Source: an uncultured Lachnospiraceae bacterium
Lineage (GTDB): Bacteria > Bacillota > Clostridia > Lachnospirales > Lachnospiraceae
Reading direction: 5' to 3'
Assembly (NCBI GenBank): GCA_947623805.1
Contig: CANQHZ010000014.1
Coordinates: forward strand, 1 to 51,628
DNA: 51,628 nt
A model generated the notes under the pieces. The model did no database searches and was not told where the DNA came from. It saw only the letters and a program-made list of their open reading frames with translations. Of this stretch, positions 34,834 through 43,672 are shown in pieces. The position numbers and the translations under genes were made by a program. How positions within the stretch are numbered: the first letter of the stretch is position 1; each line of letters begins with the position of its first letter.

Positions 34834-35745
34834 CTACATTCTAAGCTTCCTAAGCAGCTCCTCGAAATACTCAGGCAGCGGCGCATTTACTTCTATATAT
34901 TCGCCATTTCTTGGATGTTTCAAGCCTATTGTCATGGCATGCAGCGCTTGTCCCTCAAGCTTATACGGCGATTTGTGATTTGAATATACAGTATCGCCCA
35001 AAAGCGGATGACCTATGCTTGCCATATGCACCCTTATTTGATGTGTCCTGCCCGTCTCAAGCTCACACTCAACATATGTGTACTTGTCAAAGCGCTCAAG
35101 CACCCTGTAATGCGTCACAGCACGTTTCCCGTCCGCCTTGATTGCCATTTTTTTGCGGTCTGTCGGGTGCCTGCCAATCGGCGCATCTACAGTGCCGCTG
35201 TCATCATTTATTCTCCCGCATACTATCGCTCTGTATCTGCGTGTAATATCATGCTTTTTTAGCAGCTCGGCAACCTTATTGTGGGTTTCATCATTTTTGC
35301 AGATAATCAGTGAGCCCGTCGTGTCCTTGTCTATCCTATGCACTATGCCTGGACGCATAACGCCGTTTATGCCCGACAGTTCCCCCTTGCAATGATACAT
35401 TACCGCATTTACCACTGTCCCCTCATAATGTCCCGCGGCGGGATGCACTACCATTCCTTTCGGCTTATTTATGATAAGTATATCCTTATCCTCATACAAA
35501 ATGTCAAGCGGTATATTTTGTGCACGTATGTCAGGCTCCGCCGCATCAGGTATAATAAACCTGACACTATCGTCAGTTTTTACCCTGTAATTTGCCTTTG
35601 CTGTCACGTCATTTACAAACACGCTGCCATCCTTTATTATCTTTTGGATATAACTTCGCGTTAGCTCGCTCAAAAAACCGCTTATGCACTTGTCAAGCCT
35701 CTCGCCCTCCATCTCAGGTGAAACCTCAAAAACAATTTCTTTCAT
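34834..35745 (-). CDS. rluD: RluD-type 23S rRNA pseudouridine synthase
   Basis: 303 residues. An S4 domain (about 13-70) precedes the catalytic domain with INKPKGMVVHPAAGH, HRIDKDTTG (catalytic Asp139) and TGRTHQIRVHMASIGHPLLGD. It belongs to the RluD/YlyB group. In Firmicutes ylyB follows lspA, exactly as here (8-nt gap), which supports the assignment. The exact uridines modified are not readable from sequence. Its ribosome binding site is weak, suggesting coupling to lspA. Confidence 0.92.
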   Translation of the reverse strand: MKEIVFEVSPEMEGERLDKCISGFLSELTRSYIQKIIKDGSVFVNDVTAKANYRVKTDDSVRFIIPDAAEPDIRAQNIPLDILYEDKDILIINKPKGMVVHPAAGHYEGTVVNAVMYHCKGELSGINGVMRPGIVHRIDKDTTGSLIICKNDETHNKVAELLKKHDITRRYRAIVCGRINDDSGTVDAPIGRHPTDRKKMAIKADGKRAVTHYRVLERFDKYTYVECELETGRTHQIRVHMASIGHPLLGDTVYSNHKSPYKLEGQALHAMTIGLKHPRNGEYIEVNAPLPEYFEELLRKLRM

Positions 35746-35753
35746 ACCAATTA

Positions 35754-36281
35754 TTACTTGACATCACGGAATTTTTTCGCCCTAAAGGTTAGAAATCCTA
35801 AATCCGTTTCCTTGTAAACAAACAACAACAAAATGATAAGATAAAATGACGCCAGTGTCACATATATATCCGCCACGTTAAATATCGGAAAATTAATAAG
35901 ACTGAAATATAAAAAGTCAATGACATAATTATACCTTATCCTGTCAATCAGGTTGCCTATCGCCCCGCTTGCGATAAGCACAAGCGTAATATTAAGCTTA
36001 ATAAATATCCTCTGGTACGGCGTCCGCAAAATGACATAGAGAATGATTGCAAGCACAACAGCCGCAATAAATATAAAAAACGCTTTCTGCCCCTGCAGCA
36101 TGCCAAACGCCGCCCCGTTATTTTCAAGATAGTGAAGTTCAAATACGCCATCCACAATCACAAGCGGCTTATTCCCTTTAAGTCTCAGCGCGGCATAATA
36201 CTTGCTGAGCTGGTCCAAAAACACAAACAGCCCCATTAAAATTACATCAATCACCAATAGTATCGTCTTTTTTCTGTTCAT
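35754..36281 (-). CDS. lspA: lipoprotein signal peptidase (signal peptidase II)
   Basis: Membrane aspartyl protease that removes signal peptides from prolipoproteins. 175 residues with four hydrophobic segments (about 7-22, 66-86, 95-110, 138-157). Family motifs are NNGAAFG (54-60), GNLIDR (109-114), the catalytic Asp122 in VIDF and Asp138 in FNVADIY. It lies 6 nt after aroB and 8 nt before rluD. A likely client in this window is the lipoprotein carboxypeptidase at 40746-41732. Confidence 0.96.
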   Translation of the reverse strand: MNRKKTILLVIDVILMGLFVFLDQLSKYYAALRLKGNKPLVIVDGVFELHYLENNGAAFGMLQGQKAFFIFIAAVVLAIILYVILRTPYQRIFIKLNITLVLIASGAIGNLIDRIRYNYVIDFLYFSLINFPIFNVADIYVTLASFYLIILLLFVYKETDLGFLTFRAKKFRDVK

Positions 36282-36287
36282 AACCTA

Positions 36288-37397
36288 TCAATCGTTCCAA
36301 TCTTCTTCCGAAAAAGAAATCTCTTTAATGCCGTCCAATATCTCCTTATTCGTAATAGAAATGTCAATCATAGCTTTGCCAAGTTTCTTTAATACTATAA
36401 ATTTGATATGGTCGCCCTCTACCTTTTTGTCAGATGCGGTCAGTTCCAGTATCTTCTCCTCATCAATATTATCAACCGATATCGGCAGGTTAAACGGCAC
36501 GAACATATCCCTTATTTCATAGTATTCATCTGATGAGAGGTAGTTTCTTTTCCACGATATAAATGCCGCCGCGACACACCCAAGCGCAACACATTCTCCG
36601 TGAAGCATCTCAAAGTTCTTCGCTTTCTCTATAGCATGACCGATAGTATGTCCGAAATTTAAAAGTGCCCTGTCGCCTTTTTCCATAGGGTCTTTTTCCA
36701 CCACCATTTTTTTGATAGTGCAGCTCTTATATACCATCTCCTCAAGCGTGTCCAATTCCCTATCCTGTATCTCATACATACTGTCTATAATCCACTCATA
36801 AAAATTCGCGTCCTTGGTAAGCCCATGCTTCATAACCTCCGCCATGCCCGAATAATACTGCCTGTCATCAAGCGTCTTAAGAGCAGAAATATTCATATAC
36901 ACGAGCTTAGGCATATAAAATGCGCCCACCATATTTTTGTACTGGTCAAAATCAACGCCCGTCTTGCCACCTATGCTGCTGTCCACCTGCGCAAGCAAAG
37001 TCGTCGGTATCTGTATAAAGTCAATGCCCCTAAGATACGTTGCCGCCGCAAAGCCTGTGATATCCCCGACTACGCCACCGCCAAGCGCGATAAGCATATC
37101 TTTGCGGTCAAATTTTCTCTGAATGAGAAACTCATATATTCCCTTAACCGTGTCGAGATTTTTGCTCTTTTCGCCCATCGGGAAATCATATACCACAATC
37201 TCCTTACATTTGCCCTTTAAACATTCGCATACATCATCGGCATAAAATCCTTTTACCTTTGAATCAGTGATTATGCAAAGCTTCTTTTCGCTTATTCCAA
37301 AAGCCTCAAGTTCTCCTGCAAGCGCATTGAAATCCTTTTCATAAACAATGTCATATGCAGGTTTGCCGTTCACATTTATAGTCAATCTCTGCGACAT
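36288..37397 (-). CDS. aroB: 3-dehydroquinate synthase
   Basis: Second shikimate-pathway step, DAHP to 3-dehydroquinate, with NAD+ and a divalent metal. 369 residues. Recognisable parts are ALGGGVVGDITGFAAATYLRG, IPTTLLAQVDSSIGGKTGVD, LLNFGHTIGHAIEKA (metal His) and HGECVALG. GGAGG lies 6 nt before the ATG. It is followed directly by lspA. A terminator separates it from sepF upstream. Confidence 0.97.
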   Translation of the reverse strand: MSQRLTINVNGKPAYDIVYEKDFNALAGELEAFGISEKKLCIITDSKVKGFYADDVCECLKGKCKEIVVYDFPMGEKSKNLDTVKGIYEFLIQRKFDRKDMLIALGGGVVGDITGFAAATYLRGIDFIQIPTTLLAQVDSSIGGKTGVDFDQYKNMVGAFYMPKLVYMNISALKTLDDRQYYSGMAEVMKHGLTKDANFYEWIIDSMYEIQDRELDTLEEMVYKSCTIKKMVVEKDPMEKGDRALLNFGHTIGHAIEKAKNFEMLHGECVALGCVAAAFISWKRNYLSSDEYYEIRDMFVPFNLPISVDNIDEEKILELTASDKKVEGDHIKFIVLKKLGKAMIDISITNKEILDGIKEISFSEEDWND

Positions 37398-37436
37398 ATA
37401 TAACCTCCAATAATAATCATCAATAATTAAAAGAAA

Positions 37437-37468
37437 AACTTCCCACTTATAGTCAAAAGCGGGAAGTT
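37437..37468 (-). terminator. intrinsic terminator after sepF
   Basis: Arms AACTTCCC (37437-37444) and GGGAAGTT (37461-37468). On the minus strand the stem is followed by TTTTTCTTTT, just downstream of the sepF stop and before aroB. Confidence 0.85.
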
Positions 37469-37490
37469 CACTAATTTTATCCCAAGAAAC

Positions 37491-38003
37491 TTACTTAGCA
37501 CTGCGTGAGATTGGGGGTACGTCAAACGCGCCCGAAATAATCTCCTGAAAATCACCTGAAATATCAACGCTTGCAGGCGTAATAATGAAAATATAGTTGG
37601 AAATCTTTTGAAGATTACCGCTGATTGCATATGTAGAACCACACGCAAAATCAATTATACGCTGTGCAATCTCGACATTAAGTCCTTCTAAGTTGAGAAC
37701 TACTGTACGGTTAGCTATAAGTGTCTCTGTAATTTCTCTTGCGTCTTCAATAGTCGAGGGCTTGATTACACAAACCTCCATACCGCTGCCGCCTGCCTTC
37801 TTCATCTGTCTTATAGGCGTAACCTTCTGAGAATGTCTCTTAGGCTGAGGCTTTGTCTCATAATCATCATCGTAGTTATCATTCTGACTAAATGCCGGTT
37901 TTCTTACTGTATTCTCAACTATCTCATCATCATAATAATCATCATAGTCGTCCTCTACATTGTCTAAGTTCATTGCATTTAGAACCTTGTTCATTAATCC
38001 CAT
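37491..38003 (-). CDS. sepF: cell division protein SepF
   Basis: Membrane-associated FtsZ partner that bundles FtsZ and shapes the septum. 170 residues. An N-terminal amphipathic membrane-targeting stretch (MGLMNKVLNAMN) leads into an acidic, low-complexity linker (DDYDDYYDDE), then the SepF domain (about 90-165) with VCVIKPSTIEDAREITETL, VVLNLEGL and IAQRIIDFACGSTYAISG. AGGAGAGG precedes the ATG. It is 26 nt after yggS, the usual ylmE-sepF order. Confidence 0.96.
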   Translation of the reverse strand: MGLMNKVLNAMNLDNVEDDYDDYYDDEIVENTVRKPAFSQNDNYDDDYETKPQPKRHSQKVTPIRQMKKAGGSGMEVCVIKPSTIEDAREITETLIANRTVVLNLEGLNVEIAQRIIDFACGSTYAISGNLQKISNYIFIITPASVDISGDFQEIISGAFDVPPISRSAK

Positions 38004-38029
38004 TTTTAATCCTCTCCTTTTGGTATCTT

Positions 38030-38722
38030 CTACCTGTTTCCAAATATGCCTGTCCCTACCCTTACATATGTAGCTCCTTCGGAAACTGCAACAGGATAAT
38101 CACCGGACATACCCATAGATAATAAATCCATACATATATTATCAATGTTTTTGCTCATAATGTCAACAGCTAATTTACGTAATTTGTTAAAAATTTCCCT
38201 ATTTTTTTCACCATCTTCGACATAAGGGGCAATTGTCATCAATCCTTTGACAAAAATATTGGGCAATTTGGCAATTTCGCGTACCAGCTCAGGCGCATCT
38301 TCAACCTTAACCCCAAACTTCGTTTCCTCATTTGCAACATTAACTTCAATTAAAATATTAACCGTGACAGATTTTTTAACAGCCTCCTTGCTTATCTCCT
38401 GCGCAAGCCTTAGAGAATCTACGCTGTGAATCATATAAACCTTGTCCACAATATATTTTACTTTGTTGCGCTGCAGATGACCTATCATATGCCATCTTAT
38501 ATCCTTTGGCATTGCCTCATATTTGTCAAGAAGTTCCTGCACCTTGTTCTCGCCAAAGTCACGGCAGCCGTATTCATAAGCTTCATTAAGCATTTCTACA
38601 GGCTTAGTCTTGCTTACGGCTATCAAAGTTACCTCCGTGCTGTTCCTGCCCGCCTTTATACATTCTTCGTTTATTATATTCTGTACCTTTTCTATATTTT
38701 CTTTAATTCCATATTGAGCCAT
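38030..38722 (-). CDS. YggS-family pyridoxal-phosphate homeostasis protein
   Basis: 230-residue PLP-binding protein of the YggS/YlmE/PROSC family, which buffers free PLP and affects amino-acid pools; it is not known to be an enzyme. The PLP lysine is Lys38 in AVSKTKP. Other signatures are FGENKVQELLDK, IRWHMIGHLQRNK and MGMSGDYPVAVSEGATYVRVGTGIFG. GGAGAAAC precedes the ATG. It lies between the HlyD-like gene and sepF. Confidence 0.95.
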   Translation of the reverse strand: MAQYGIKENIEKVQNIINEECIKAGRNSTEVTLIAVSKTKPVEMLNEAYEYGCRDFGENKVQELLDKYEAMPKDIRWHMIGHLQRNKVKYIVDKVYMIHSVDSLRLAQEISKEAVKKSVTVNILIEVNVANEETKFGVKVEDAPELVREIAKLPNIFVKGLMTIAPYVEDGEKNREIFNKLRKLAVDIMSKNIDNICMDLLSMGMSGDYPVAVSEGATYVRVGTGIFGNR

Positions 38723-38745
38723 AAGTGTTTCTCCATTTTTTATAA

Positions 38746-40146
38746 TCAGTTATATGTAAAATCGTCATTGTTTACGCTTGACGCATCAAGCACTATCCTG
38801 TCATATACGGTCAGACCGTACTGTGTATTTGAACTTACTATAGCATACTCGTCGTTCTCAGCCAGTATTGTTATCTGCTTAAAATCAGCATATCCCTTGT
38901 TCATGTTGTACACACCTATAAGCGTACCTGATTTGCTGACAGCCATTTTCTCATCTGATTCAGGCTTACATATGTATGTGCCTATCTCAAGACTGCTGTT
39001 ATCGACATAAAACTCGTCTTCATTTGAGCTGTAAACCGTCGTTTCCACAAACTCATATGCCACACCGTTTTCAGTATAGCTCTCTTTAAGCACGCCATAG
39101 CTGCCGTTTTGTCCGCCCTTAGTCATATATTCCGCGGGTATTATGAAAAATGTCTTTTCCGCTATAGCCGACTTTGGTACTTTCAACCCCTTTTGGTCAT
39201 CAACCACAAGCTCTATATCGACATACCTGTCAGTGCAAAATGACAGACATGAATTATTGAAAGAAAGCTGCGCGTACACTCCATCCGAAAGTCTGTATAT
39301 AGTTACCTGCCCCCATGATGTCTCCTGGGTTTTGATGAATTTCACCTCAACATATTCTTTTTCCTCAAGCTCCGTGGCAGTTTGCTCGTCCACTGGTATC
39401 ACAAGCGACCAGTTTTCATCTGTCACAAGCTTTCCCACCACTGTGTTCGCTTCGACCAAATCATTGTTGTTTACGCGCGTCTTTGTGTATTCCGTGCGGT
39501 CATATACCGCTGCCGTCACTGCATCCGGAGTAAGAGTTTCATAACCGTCCGTGCTGTACACCACATAGCCCGTCTTGCCTGCCGTACAAAGCGATACCAT
39601 GCCGCCGAGATTTGACTGGTTGAGCGTCTCCAGGCTCTCATACATATCTATGTTTACAAGCTTTATGACGGCTCCCTGTACGTCATATTTAAAATCATAT
39701 ATATCATTAAAACTATGGTTATCAAATGTCCTGTCGTATTGAATAACCTCCGAGCGAAATTCGTCAAGCTCATCATCTGTGTAATTATCAGACTCGGCGC
39801 TGCCCGATTCAAGCATTGTCGCAAGCCTGCCGCTCTCATCTATTGAAAATACCGTATCCCTTGTCGATACGCGCGAGCCCTCCCGAACGTAATAATTTAT
39901 ATATCCCGTATATGGCGTCGTGATAAGCTCCTCCTCGCGTATGGCAATGCCTGTATATGTCTTTGCGATTGACAGTGAACCCATCTGTATTTCATAACCC
40001 TTTATCGGGGTCGAATTTAGGTACATCACAATAAGTACAATAATGTAGACAGTTATTGCGCCGAAAATGACAAACTCTATTTTATTCATCGTCTTTCCAG
40101 ACCTGTTGCGTTCCTGCCGCGCGCGCTGCCTGTTTCTGTCCGCCAA
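38746..40146 (-). CDS. HlyD-like membrane-anchored adaptor protein
   Basis: 466 residues. A basic N-terminus (RNRQRARQERNRSGK) and one membrane anchor (about 22-43) precede an outer part with barrel-sandwich character: GYINYYVREGSRVSTRDTVFSID and VEANTVVGKLVTDENW resemble the two halves of a lipoyl-like domain. No transporter gene is adjacent. The steady position beside yggS-sepF suggests a cell-envelope or division-associated role rather than drug efflux (inference). The start is a TTG at 40146 with GGAGG 8 nt upstream. Confidence 0.75.
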   Translation of the reverse strand: MADRNRQRARQERNRSGKTMNKIEFVIFGAITVYIIVLIVMYLNSTPIKGYEIQMGSLSIAKTYTGIAIREEELITTPYTGYINYYVREGSRVSTRDTVFSIDESGRLATMLESGSAESDNYTDDELDEFRSEVIQYDRTFDNHSFNDIYDFKYDVQGAVIKLVNIDMYESLETLNQSNLGGMVSLCTAGKTGYVVYSTDGYETLTPDAVTAAVYDRTEYTKTRVNNNDLVEANTVVGKLVTDENWSLVIPVDEQTATELEEKEYVEVKFIKTQETSWGQVTIYRLSDGVYAQLSFNNSCLSFCTDRYVDIELVVDDQKGLKVPKSAIAEKTFFIIPAEYMTKGGQNGSYGVLKESYTENGVAYEFVETTVYSSNEDEFYVDNSSLEIGTYICKPESDEKMAVSKSGTLIGVYNMNKGYADFKQITILAENDEYAIVSSNTQYGLTVYDRIVLDASSVNNDDFTYN

Positions 40147-40174
40147 TCCAGTGTCCTCCGATATCCATACTCAA

Positions 40175-40201
40175 AAGCCCCGGAAAGATAATCCGAGGCT
40201 T
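40175..40201 (-). terminator. terminator after the small P-loop gene
   Basis: Arms 40175-40184 and 40192-40201 form a 10-bp stem. The one mismatch is a U-G wobble on the minus strand, which ends in CTTTTG. This supports use in the minus direction, with a short U-run. Confidence 0.6.
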
Positions 40202-40224
40202 CAAAAAAATATTATTTTTATAGA

Positions 40225-40647
40225 TTAAAGTGATACGACTACCTTTGATTTCAAAGTTTCCGGGAGCTCCGCCTCATCAAGCGAAAGACTGATAACGATT
40301 TTGAAGCCATATGTATCGCTTATCTTGTCAAGCTTTGTAACAATCTCCTCCAACCTGTCTGAACCCTCAAGGCAAGCTATCTTTAAAAAACCGTCGAAAT
40401 ATATCTGTTCAAGGTCATGGTCCTGTGACACTATGCCACGGATAAATCCTACAAATTCATCAGCATTAGACACTCCATAATCACATACATTGATAAGTCT
40501 TACCTTATTGTTTAACTCATACATATGACCCATACTCTTATCAAGATATACAATATTGCCTGACGCATTAACAATCTCTTTATTAACCATATCCAAAATT
40601 ATTTTCGTCTTGCCCTTGCCCTTTCTCCCGACTACAAGTTGTACCAT
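40225..40647 (-). CDS. small P-loop NTPase-like protein, function unknown
   Basis: 140 residues. Walker A is GRKGKGKT (7-14) and a Walker B-like strand is IYFDGF near residue 105; the rest alternates strand and helix (NIVYLDKS, VRLINVCDYG, FKIVISLSLDE). It lacks the further motifs of a full AAA, RecA or kinase domain, so it may be a minimal nucleotide-binding switch. It has its own consensus promoter, AGGAGG ribosome binding site and terminator, so it is a real, independently expressed gene. I cannot name a family. Confidence 0.75.
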   Translation of the reverse strand: MVQLVVGRKGKGKTKIILDMVNKEIVNASGNIVYLDKSMGHMYELNNKVRLINVCDYGVSNADEFVGFIRGIVSQDHDLEQIYFDGFLKIACLEGSDRLEEIVTKLDKISDTYGFKIVISLSLDEAELPETLKSKVVVSL

Positions 40648-40708
40648 AAGTAATACCTCCTAAAAGAATTTTGCACAATTTTATTATAATGTGTTTGTCC
40701 ACAATATA

Positions 40709-40737
40709 ATTATAGTAGAATATACGATAAAAAACAA
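40709..40737 (-). promoter_or_regulatory. sigma-A promoter of the small P-loop gene
   Basis: Minus-strand TTGTTT (40732-40737) and TATAAT (40709-40714) with 17-bp spacing, about 62 nt before the ATG. Confidence 0.75.
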
Positions 40738-40745
40738 CTTAATTT

Positions 40746-41732
40746 TTAAATTTCACCTAAAAGCGCCGTCATTTCCTGATACATGACAGTTCTGTCGGTC
40801 GATTGGAGCACAACAGAAATATAAGGATTACCCTCTGTGTCCTTGCTGTAAATCAAAAGACAGCTTCCCGCGGCGCTTGTAGTGCCTGTCTTGCCTCCTA
40901 TGACCGTGACATTGTCGGGTGCAAACGCTTCCCCTTTCAAATAAGCGTTCGTCGTTGACAAATCAATAGATTTTTCTCCCCCGTCTTTGTCATGATATAC
41001 GGACGTATAATTTGAAGTGTGTATCATCTCCACAAACTTATCATATTTAACCGCCGCATTGCATATAAGATATAAATCATAAGCCGTCGTATAATGGTTA
41101 GGGTCTGTCAAACCATGTGGATTGACAAAATGACTATTTGTGGCGCCCAGAATATTAGCCTCCTTATTCATTATCTCCGCAAAGCCCTCTATGCTGCCGC
41201 CAATGTGCTCTGCTATCATCACGGCCACATCGTTCGCCGATTTGAGCAAAAGAGCATGCAATGCCTGGTCCATCGTCATAGTATCGCCCTCTTTGAGCCC
41301 CAGTTTCACGGCACCCGATTCGGTAATGTTGACATTTGCCGACGCCGTCAGGACATCGTCCAGATTACCGTATTTAAGTGCACACAACGCCGTCATAATC
41401 TTTGTCAGGCTTGCGGGATTCAATTTTTCATGAACATTTTTTGCATAGATGACATCGTGTGAGGCAACATCAAAAAGTCCCGCCGACGTAGCTTGTGACA
41501 TGTCCGCCTGCGTCCCCTCCGTCACGTCGCCTGTGACGACACACAACTCTGCTGAAAATGCATCCAATGTCTCCCCGCGTGTTCGCGACGCCGTAGAATA
41601 ACTTGAATTATTTCTATTTCTGTCATATGCAAATGAAAACTCCTTTGCTCCGCACGCTGTAAGACTAAGCATAATAACCACAGCAAACAGTGCAACAGGT
41701 AGTCTTTTGATAAATTTATTTGTACATCTCAC
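40746..41732 (-). CDS. dacA: D-alanyl-D-alanine carboxypeptidase, predicted lipoprotein (S11 family)
   Basis: Trims the terminal D-Ala of peptidoglycan pentapeptides, limiting cross-linking. I start it at the GTG at 41732, with GAGGAG 12 nt upstream, giving 328 residues and a 17-nt overlap with mgsA. A lipoprotein signal ends in LTAC (Cys27). Catalytic motifs are SLTK (Ser108, Lys111), SAN (165-167) and KTG (281-283). It lacks a clear C-terminal amphipathic anchor, which fits lipid anchoring at the N-terminus instead. Confidence 0.92.
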   Translation of the reverse strand: MRCTNKFIKRLPVALFAVVIMLSLTACGAKEFSFAYDRNRNNSSYSTASRTRGETLDAFSAELCVVTGDVTEGTQADMSQATSAGLFDVASHDVIYAKNVHEKLNPASLTKIMTALCALKYGNLDDVLTASANVNITESGAVKLGLKEGDTMTMDQALHALLLKSANDVAVMIAEHIGGSIEGFAEIMNKEANILGATNSHFVNPHGLTDPNHYTTAYDLYLICNAAVKYDKFVEMIHTSNYTSVYHDKDGGEKSIDLSTTNAYLKGEAFAPDNVTVIGGKTGTTSAAGSCLLIYSKDTEGNPYISVVLQSTDRTVMYQEMTALLGEI

Positions 41733-42108
41733 GCCAATCCATATCTCCTCTGTCAAGCGACCTAATCAAAAGTTCCGCCGAGGCAAGGTTGGTTGCCAGG
41801 GGAATATTGTGTATATCGCAAAGTCTGACCGCATTGTTTATATCCGGCTCATGAGACTTTGAATTAGGGTCACGTAAAAATATGAGCAGGTCTATCTGAT
41901 TGTGCTCAATCTGCGCACATATCTGCTGTTCTCCACCCAAATGTCCGGCAAGGTATTTGTGTATATTCAGATTTGTAACTTCCTCTATAAGCCGCCCCGT
42001 GGTACCCGTGGCATACAAATCGTTTTTGCTCAAAATTCCCCGGTATGCAATGCAAAAGTTCTGCATAAGCTTTTTCTTGCCGTCGTGTGCGATTAAAGCA
42101 ATATTCAT
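41716..42108 (-). CDS. mgsA: methylglyoxal synthase
   Basis: Converts dihydroxyacetone phosphate to methylglyoxal and phosphate, an overflow route of glycolysis. 130 residues starting at the ATG at 42108, where GGGGGAG precedes it; the longer frame runs through the ribosome binding site. Family features are IALIAHD, LYATGTTGRLIEE (phosphate binding), FLRDP (Asp80), SHEPD (His86, Asp89) and IPLATN. The segment LGGEQQ has Glu60 where E. coli and B. subtilis enzymes have the catalytic Asp (GGDQQ). It sits between rodA and dacA. Confidence 0.94.
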   Translation of the reverse strand: MNIALIAHDGKKKLMQNFCIAYRGILSKNDLYATGTTGRLIEEVTNLNIHKYLAGHLGGEQQICAQIEHNQIDLLIFLRDPNSKSHEPDINNAVRLCDIHNIPLATNLASAELLIRSLDRGDMDWREMYK

Positions 42109-42213
42109 TGTAAACTCCCCCATTTCGTTATGCAAAATTAAATAATTTAATTTTACACTTTTCATATCGTTTCAATCATATATTATGTATTTTAACTTAT
42201 TTGGGTGAAAAAA

Positions 42214-42241
42214 GCTATAAAAAAATGTTAAATTTTCACAA
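42214..42241 (-). promoter_or_regulatory. candidate promoter for mgsA-dacA
   Basis: Minus-strand TTGTGA (42236-42241) and TATAGC (42214-42219) with 16-bp spacing in the very AT-rich 148-nt gap between rodA and mgsA. The match is moderate, and other AT-rich hexamers in the gap are possible. Confidence 0.35.
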
Positions 42242-42256
42242 AAATATTAATTTTTG

Positions 42257-43372
42257 CTAATTGTTATACTTTCGCACACATTGTAAACGCACATTAAGCA
42301 CAAATCCCATGCCGATATATAAGCTGACCAAAGAAGTCAAGCCATAACTCACAAACGGAAGCGGTACGCCCGTATTGGGAAATAAGCCTGTCGCCACGGC
42401 TATATTTACAAATCCCTGAAAACCTATGAGCGCCGCCATACCCGATGCTATGCATGTACCCGCCAAATCCTTTGCCTTACGCGCAACGACAAGACATTCG
42501 AGTACAATAAGAAACAGGAGTATCACCACGGCACATCCTCCCACAAAACCAAGCTCCTCGCCTACCACAGTAAATATAAAGTCCGTCTGCGGCTCGGAAA
42601 TAAAATTGCCGTTTTTTACCGAACTTATCATATTGTTGTTCAGGCCCTTGCCCCAAAGCTGCCCCGAACCTATAGCCATAATTGCGTTCGTCTGCTGATA
42701 CGCCGTAGTCTGCGCGTATCTGTCAGGATAGAGCCATGCGAGTATTCGTCCCTGCTGGTATTCGCCTATCAATGTTTGGTTTGGCTGCAGTATCATTACA
42801 AAGATTATTATTACTGTAGGCACTGCCACGGCAAGAGTGCCTAAGATAATCTTATAGCTGAGACCTCCCACATACCACACTACGCAGAATATTATCATTA
42901 TTACTATACTGGTAGACATATCGGGCTGGTTGTATACAAAATATATCGACGGGACAAGCAGCAGCAACGCAAGCACAATATTTTTTAAGCTGTTTATCTT
43001 CTCTTTACGTTTTTGGAAAAACTGCGCGTAAAACAATATCAGCATAATCTTTGTAAGCTCTGAGGGTTGGAATTGGATGCCGCCGATTTCAAGCCATCTT
43101 CGGGCATTGTTTACGACTTCGCCAAAAATACTAACCATCAGCAACAAAATCAGATTGAAGAAATATATGACCCAGTAAAAGCGCAGGAAAAAGGAATAAT
43201 CAAAGAATGATATGACAATCATGATGAACAATCCCATTATGAAGCCAAGTATCTGTTTGTTCTGCAAATCCTCGCGCGCACTGCCTACAGACAAAATGCC
43301 TATCACGGTAATCGCAATCATCATAATTATTAACTTGAAATCATAGTCCCTGACTCTGTAATTTCTAAACAT
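42257..43372 (-). CDS. rodA: rod-shape-determining glycan polymerase RodA (SEDS family)
   Basis: 371-residue integral membrane protein with about ten hydrophobic segments. As a SEDS transglycosylase it polymerises lipid II for side-wall growth together with PBP2, encoded in the same cluster. Family segments are RRWLEIGGIQFQPSELTKI, GRILAWLYPDRYAQTTAYQQTNAIMAIGSGQLWGKG, PQTDFIFTVVGEELGF and GVPLPFVSYGLTSL. It closes the radC-mre-pbp2-min-rodA run, 30 nt after minE. Confidence 0.95.
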   Translation of the reverse strand: MFRNYRVRDYDFKLIIMMIAITVIGILSVGSAREDLQNKQILGFIMGLFIMIVISFFDYSFFLRFYWVIYFFNLILLLMVSIFGEVVNNARRWLEIGGIQFQPSELTKIMLILFYAQFFQKRKEKINSLKNIVLALLLLVPSIYFVYNQPDMSTSIVIMIIFCVVWYVGGLSYKIILGTLAVAVPTVIIIFVMILQPNQTLIGEYQQGRILAWLYPDRYAQTTAYQQTNAIMAIGSGQLWGKGLNNNMISSVKNGNFISEPQTDFIFTVVGEELGFVGGCAVVILLFLIVLECLVVARKAKDLAGTCIASGMAALIGFQGFVNIAVATGLFPNTGVPLPFVSYGLTSLVSLYIGMGFVLNVRLQCVRKYNN

Positions 43373-43402
43373 TAATCCTTTTTCCCGTCTCTGTCACTGT
43401 GT

Positions 43403-43672
43403 TTAACTTTTTAAGTCCAATATCGGAATATTCGCATACAACGTCGGCATTATCTTGCCGTTTCTGCCTGAATTTCCCGATTTTGAAATTTGTATCTCCA
43501 TGCTGGACGTGTCTATCTTCATGTATTTTGAAATAACCTGCGCAATATCGTTTTTGATAAGCTCCATCATCTCGGGCGAGCAGTTTACCCTGTCCGAGAT
43601 AAGCAAAATTTTGAGCCTGTCCTTTGCAATCTGCCTTGAACTTTTGCGTTTAAATACCGAAAATAGTTTCAT
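43403..43672 (-). CDS. minE: cell division topological specificity factor MinE
   Basis: 89 residues, usual length. It stimulates the MinD ATPase and drives pole-to-pole Min oscillation. It has an N-terminal MKLFSVFKRKSS amphipathic stretch, then ASxRLxxxL-like ...AKDRLKILLISDR and a C-terminal topological domain (YMKIDTSSMEIQISK). It overlaps minD by 4 nt, and AGGAGGAG lies in the minD end. Confidence 0.94.
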   Translation of the reverse strand: MKLFSVFKRKSSRQIAKDRLKILLISDRVNCSPEMMELIKNDIAQVISKYMKIDTSSMEIQISKSGNSGRNGKIMPTLYANIPILDLKS

